The notes beneath the pieces are model-generated. The model saw only the letters and a list, made by a program, of their open reading frames with translations. It did no database searches and was not told the DNA's origin. Made by a program: the position numbers and the translations under genes. A DNA stretch of 8,536 bases from an uncultured Desulfohalobiaceae bacterium (GTDB taxonomy: Bacteria > Desulfobacterota > Desulfovibrionia > Desulfovibrionales > Desulfonatronovibrionaceae), in contig CAJXJU010000038.1 of NCBI GenBank assembly GCA_913055195.1, positions 1-8,536 on the forward strand, read 5' to 3'. Of this stretch, positions 6,131 through 8,536 are shown in pieces (the stretch's first letter is position 1; each line of letters starts with the position of its first letter).

Positions 6131-6270
6131 TCATCCCTCATCCTTCATCCTTCATCCTTCATCCCTCATCCTTCATCCCTCATCCTTCATCCTTCCTCCT
6201 TCATCCCTCATCCTTCATCCTTCCTCCTTCATCCCTCATCCTTCCTCCTTCATCCTTCCTCCTTCATCCT
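6131..6270 (-). repeat. 20-unit TCMTCCY heptamer array between ftsI and gltX
   Basis: Twenty contiguous 7-nt units with no indel. Only positions 3 (A/C) and 7 (T/C) vary, giving three unit types: P = TCATCCC, Q = TCATCCT, R = TCCTCCT. Plus-strand order is P, QQQ, P, Q, PQQR, PQQR, PQR, QR, Q. Two identical 28-nt blocks (6173-6200 and 6201-6228) show secondary duplication. Degenerate half units flank both ends (6124-6130 and 6271-6277). Read in the gene direction the units are GGGATGA, AGGATGA and AGGAGGA: purine-rich, with a Shine-Dalgarno-like core in type R and ATGA in types P and Q. There are no spacers, so it is not CRISPR. Confidence 0.95.
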
Positions 6271-6274
6271 TCCC

Positions 6275-8254
6275 TCAAAACCCAATCCACAATCTGATAC
6301 GTCTATCCTCTGACCACCTGGTACCTGGCACAGGTTCCTGTTTTCTAACTACCATTCCCTGTCCAGCTACTTCTGGCACTATTCCCATACTCAACAACAG
6401 TTTTGCAGCCTTTCGCAATGATATGCCCTGAAAATCCGGGACAAACCCTTCTACTTTTATAAAACTATGCTCAAAAGTTACGTCTCCTTCCTTGCCTTTA
6501 CTCGCACTGATAGTTTGCCGGGATTGTTCATCATATTTCACAGATTGAACACCGGGGTAATCACAATATAACGACAAAAGTTCCATTCCCACCCTTTTCG
6601 CTGCAGGTGCAGCCACAATACCACCACCATGATGCGGATGCGGCTCATCAACAACAACTACAACCAGATATCTGGGTTTTAAGGCTGGCAACAGCGCAAC
6701 AAAGGAAGCAACATATTTGTCACCGTATGTACCTGTTTTTACAGCCTTTTGAGCTGTTCCGGTTTTACCTCCCACTTCGACTCCTGGAATTCGTGCTCTT
6801 TTGCCAGTGCCATCTTCTTCCACCACCTCACGAAGCATGGAAAGAACACTTTGTGCTACCCGGGCAGAAAAAATTCTACGCTCATGTTCGTCCATCTGAA
6901 ATTTTTTGTTTATCCTTGTCTGATCAAGCTTGCTAATCAGTTTAAGTGGCGCCAATACACCTTCTCTGGCCAGACAAAGATAGGCCTGAACGAGATGCAT
7001 GGTGGTTATGGCAAAACCCTGTCCAAAAGAAGCAGCAGCCAGATCACCTTTATTCCACCTGTGATATGGCCGGATTAATCCCTTAACTCTACCAGGAAAG
7101 GGAAGCATTATGGCTCTGGTAAAACCCAGGTTTTGCAAAAACTCAAAATATGCCTCCGCTCCCAGATCAAGACCAATTTTAGCTGCTCCAATGTTACTCG
7201 AGTATCTTATAATCTTATTTACCGGCAACCAGCCATGTTTATGAGTATCGTTTATTTTGCTGGTACCAAACTGCCAGCAACCATTTTCACAAAAATAAAT
7301 AGAATCTCTATTGCAAACTCCTCTACTCAGGGCTGCTGCTACCAGAAAAGGTTTGACTGTTGATCCAGGTTCAAAAAGATCTAAAACTGCCCTGTTGCGC
7401 CAGATACCGGGTTTTGAATGTCGGAAATCATTAGGATTAAAATAAGGATAATTGGCTAATGCCAGAATTTCACCCGTGGGTACATGCACAACAACGCAAA
7501 CACCGCTTCGGCCTGAATACTTTTCTACCACTGCTGCCAGCGCTTCTTCCGCGGTTAATTGCACGCGGGCATCTATTGTCAGATAAAGATCATCACCACT
7601 CAGTAGCTCCAGAATATCACCAGCAGTATCCGGGGCTATCTTTCTGCCGAGGGCATCCTTTAAAAGCATAAATTTTTTTTCTGATCCCCGTAAATAATCG
7701 TCAAAAAACTTTTCCAGCCCTTCCAGGCCATATCCGTCAATTCCTACAAAACCAAGTGCCTGCCCCAACAGATGTCCCTGCGGATAAATACGTTTATATT
7801 CTTTAATTAAATGGATACCTTTTAGATTAATCCGATTAATCAAGCTTGCTTTACGATCACTGATCTTCCTGGCCAACCAGACAAAACTCTTTTTCTGGCG
7901 CAACATACGTATGAGCTTTGCCCTGCTTATCTTTAAAATCCTGGCTAATTTTCTGGCAGTCTGTTTATAATCGTCAATTTCCAGAGGATTAGCATAAACC
8001 GAATTACACAAAACGCTCTGAGCCAGAACAAGACCGTTACGATCAAATATCTTGCCCCTTCTGCCCTGAATCTTTTCCTGACACCAGTATTGATTTTGGG
8101 CCAGTCTTGCCAGTTGAGAACCTTTGATTATCTGTATCCAGCAAGCTCTGGCCCATAAACAAAACAATACAACTGAAAATAATATGCCCACACAGATTAT
8201 CTTAAATCCTGCCAGCTCGTTAGTATTAATTTTTACGATTGTATTCCTGCGCAT
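6275..8254 (-). CDS. ftsI: Peptidoglycan transpeptidase FtsI (PBP3-like) with PASTA domain
   Basis: 659-residue class B penicillin-binding protein. It crosslinks septal peptidoglycan from the periplasmic side of the membrane, in the FtsWI/FtsQLB division machinery. One N-terminal transmembrane helix (about 18-43) is followed by RRGKIFDRNG (64-73), the start of the pedestal domain. The transpeptidase motifs are all present: S298-T-V-K301 (acylated serine), S352-S-N354 and K497-T-G499. A single PASTA-like domain closes the protein (about 602-659, VPDFQGISLRKAAKLL). The start at 8254 overlaps the ftsL 3' end by 29 nt and has only a weak GTGAG about 12 nt upstream, suggesting coupling to ftsL. 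The stop TGA is merged with the edge of the heptamer array. ftsI is inferred from the ftsL neighbour. A SpoVD-type paralogue is less likely. Confidence 0.93.
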   Translation of the reverse strand: MRRNTIVKINTNELAGFKIICVGILFSVVLFCLWARACWIQIIKGSQLARLAQNQYWCQEKIQGRRGKIFDRNGLVLAQSVLCNSVYANPLEIDDYKQTARKLARILKISRAKLIRMLRQKKSFVWLARKISDRKASLINRINLKGIHLIKEYKRIYPQGHLLGQALGFVGIDGYGLEGLEKFFDDYLRGSEKKFMLLKDALGRKIAPDTAGDILELLSGDDLYLTIDARVQLTAEEALAAVVEKYSGRSGVCVVVHVPTGEILALANYPYFNPNDFRHSKPGIWRNRAVLDLFEPGSTVKPFLVAAALSRGVCNRDSIYFCENGCWQFGTSKINDTHKHGWLPVNKIIRYSSNIGAAKIGLDLGAEAYFEFLQNLGFTRAIMLPFPGRVKGLIRPYHRWNKGDLAAASFGQGFAITTMHLVQAYLCLAREGVLAPLKLISKLDQTRINKKFQMDEHERRIFSARVAQSVLSMLREVVEEDGTGKRARIPGVEVGGKTGTAQKAVKTGTYGDKYVASFVALLPALKPRYLVVVVVDEPHPHHGGGIVAAPAAKRVGMELLSLYCDYPGVQSVKYDEQSRQTISASKGKEGDVTFEHSFIKVEGFVPDFQGISLRKAAKLLLSMGIVPEVAGQGMVVRKQEPVPGTRWSEDRRIRLWIGF

Positions 8255-8528
8255 ATTGCAATTTTCTCACTTTATCTGCACCAGGCTTAAACAAGTCCAT
8301 ATCTTTAGCTAACTTCTTCAACCTGCTCGGAGAAAGTAAATTATTCTTTTCCGCTAAAAGCTTAAACTTAAGCTCCATGTTGACCGCATATTCTTTTTGC
8401 AATTTCTTTAAATCATAAGCCAGGTCAAATTTTTCAATGCTTACCCATACCTTAGTAAGGCTTAAAACTATGGTTATTGAAAATAAAACAACCAGCCACC
8501 ATGTCCTTACTTTTGTAAAATCTAACAT
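8226..8528 (-). CDS. ftsL: FtsL-like cell division protein
   Basis: 100-residue bitopic protein: a short cytoplasmic tail, one transmembrane helix (about 10-29, WWLVVLFSITIVLSLTKVWV), then a heptad-like charged region (about 32-70, including YDLKKLQKEYAVNMELKFKLLAEKNNLLS). This is the FtsL/DivIC architecture: a membrane anchor plus a periplasmic coiled coil that pairs with FtsB and FtsQ and recruits FtsWI. Sequence conservation in FtsL is low, so the call rests on topology and on position directly before and overlapping ftsI, where ftsL sits in dcw clusters. Upstream genes (rsmH and mraZ expected) would lie past the right edge. Only 8 nt upstream of the ATG are visible, so the ribosome binding site cannot be judged. 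Confidence 0.82.
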   Translation of the reverse strand: MLDFTKVRTWWLVVLFSITIVLSLTKVWVSIEKFDLAYDLKKLQKEYAVNMELKFKLLAEKNNLLSPSRLKKLAKDMDLFKPGADKVRKLQYAQEYNRKN

Positions 8529-8536
8529 AATTCTAT

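Noticed and set aside
6131..6270. CRISPR array
   Set aside because: Units are 7 nt and contiguous. There are no unique spacers, no 23-47 nt repeats and no cas genes.
6058..6431. Plus-strand ORFs with HPSSFIL-type repeats (6058-6297 and 6102-6431)
   Set aside because: They are readings of the TCMTCCY array in frames that lack stops, extended into the antisense of ftsI and gltX. No ribosome binding site or protein domain is seen.

Overview
The window reads as chromosomal housekeeping DNA from an anaerobic or microaerophilic Gram-negative-type bacterium of moderate to low GC. Evidence: two radical SAM proteins, a QueH-type (oxygen-sensitive, Fe-S) queuosine enzyme, an RNase G-size RNase E/G, and a division protein FtsI with a C-terminal PASTA domain next to FtsL. 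The protein set, and an archaeal/deltaproteobacterial-style COG0731 radical SAM protein with a winged-helix tail, would suit Desulfobacterota (for example Desulfovibrionales-like). That placement is my inference from family knowledge, not a search result. No phage, IS, CRISPR, tRNA or rRNA genes were recognised.

Layout. Positions 94-4573 hold five rightward genes: a COG0731-like radical SAM protein with winged helix, rng (RNase E/G), queH (epoxyqueuosine reductase), hemW (heme chaperone) and a 74-residue DUF2905 membrane protein. The first three are tightly packed (2-nt gap, then a 14-nt gap) and look like one transcript. A 135-nt repeat-rich gap precedes hemW, and DUF2905 follows hemW by 12 nt. 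From the right edge leftward, on the minus strand, run ftsL (8528-8226), ftsI (8254-6275, overlapping ftsL by 29 nt) and gltX (6108-4717). ftsL-ftsI is the start of a division/cell-wall (dcw) cluster, but murE does not follow: gltX does, after a 166-nt gap. The two gene blocks converge at 4574-4716. All gaps are shorter than 300 nt, and nearly all are filled by repeats.

The striking feature is not a gene but a set of period-7 tandem repeats. (a) TCMTCCY arrays (read on the minus strand as RGGAKGA) occupy the ftsI-gltX gap (20 in-phase units), the gltX stop codon (6 units), the DUF2905 downstream region (2 units, opposite orientation) and, as a TCATACT variant, the hemW leader (4 units). (b) GGGRTAA-like heptamers cover the end of queH and the gap behind it. 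(c) GAGTCGA-like heptamers lie inside the reading frame of the first gene, exactly in an interdomain linker. In addition, a 12-bp perfect palindrome at 18-45 has a decayed copy at 4626-4657, so the pair brackets the rightward gene block.

The most interesting detail: read in the direction of ftsI-gltX transcription, the 20-unit array is a ladder of SD-like AGGAGGA units and ATGA junctions. A continuous chain of 5- to 12-codon minicistrons, plus a last one of 9 codons, leads from just after the ftsI stop to a final TGA that overlaps the gltX start codon. Whether this does anything is unknown, but it can be tested.
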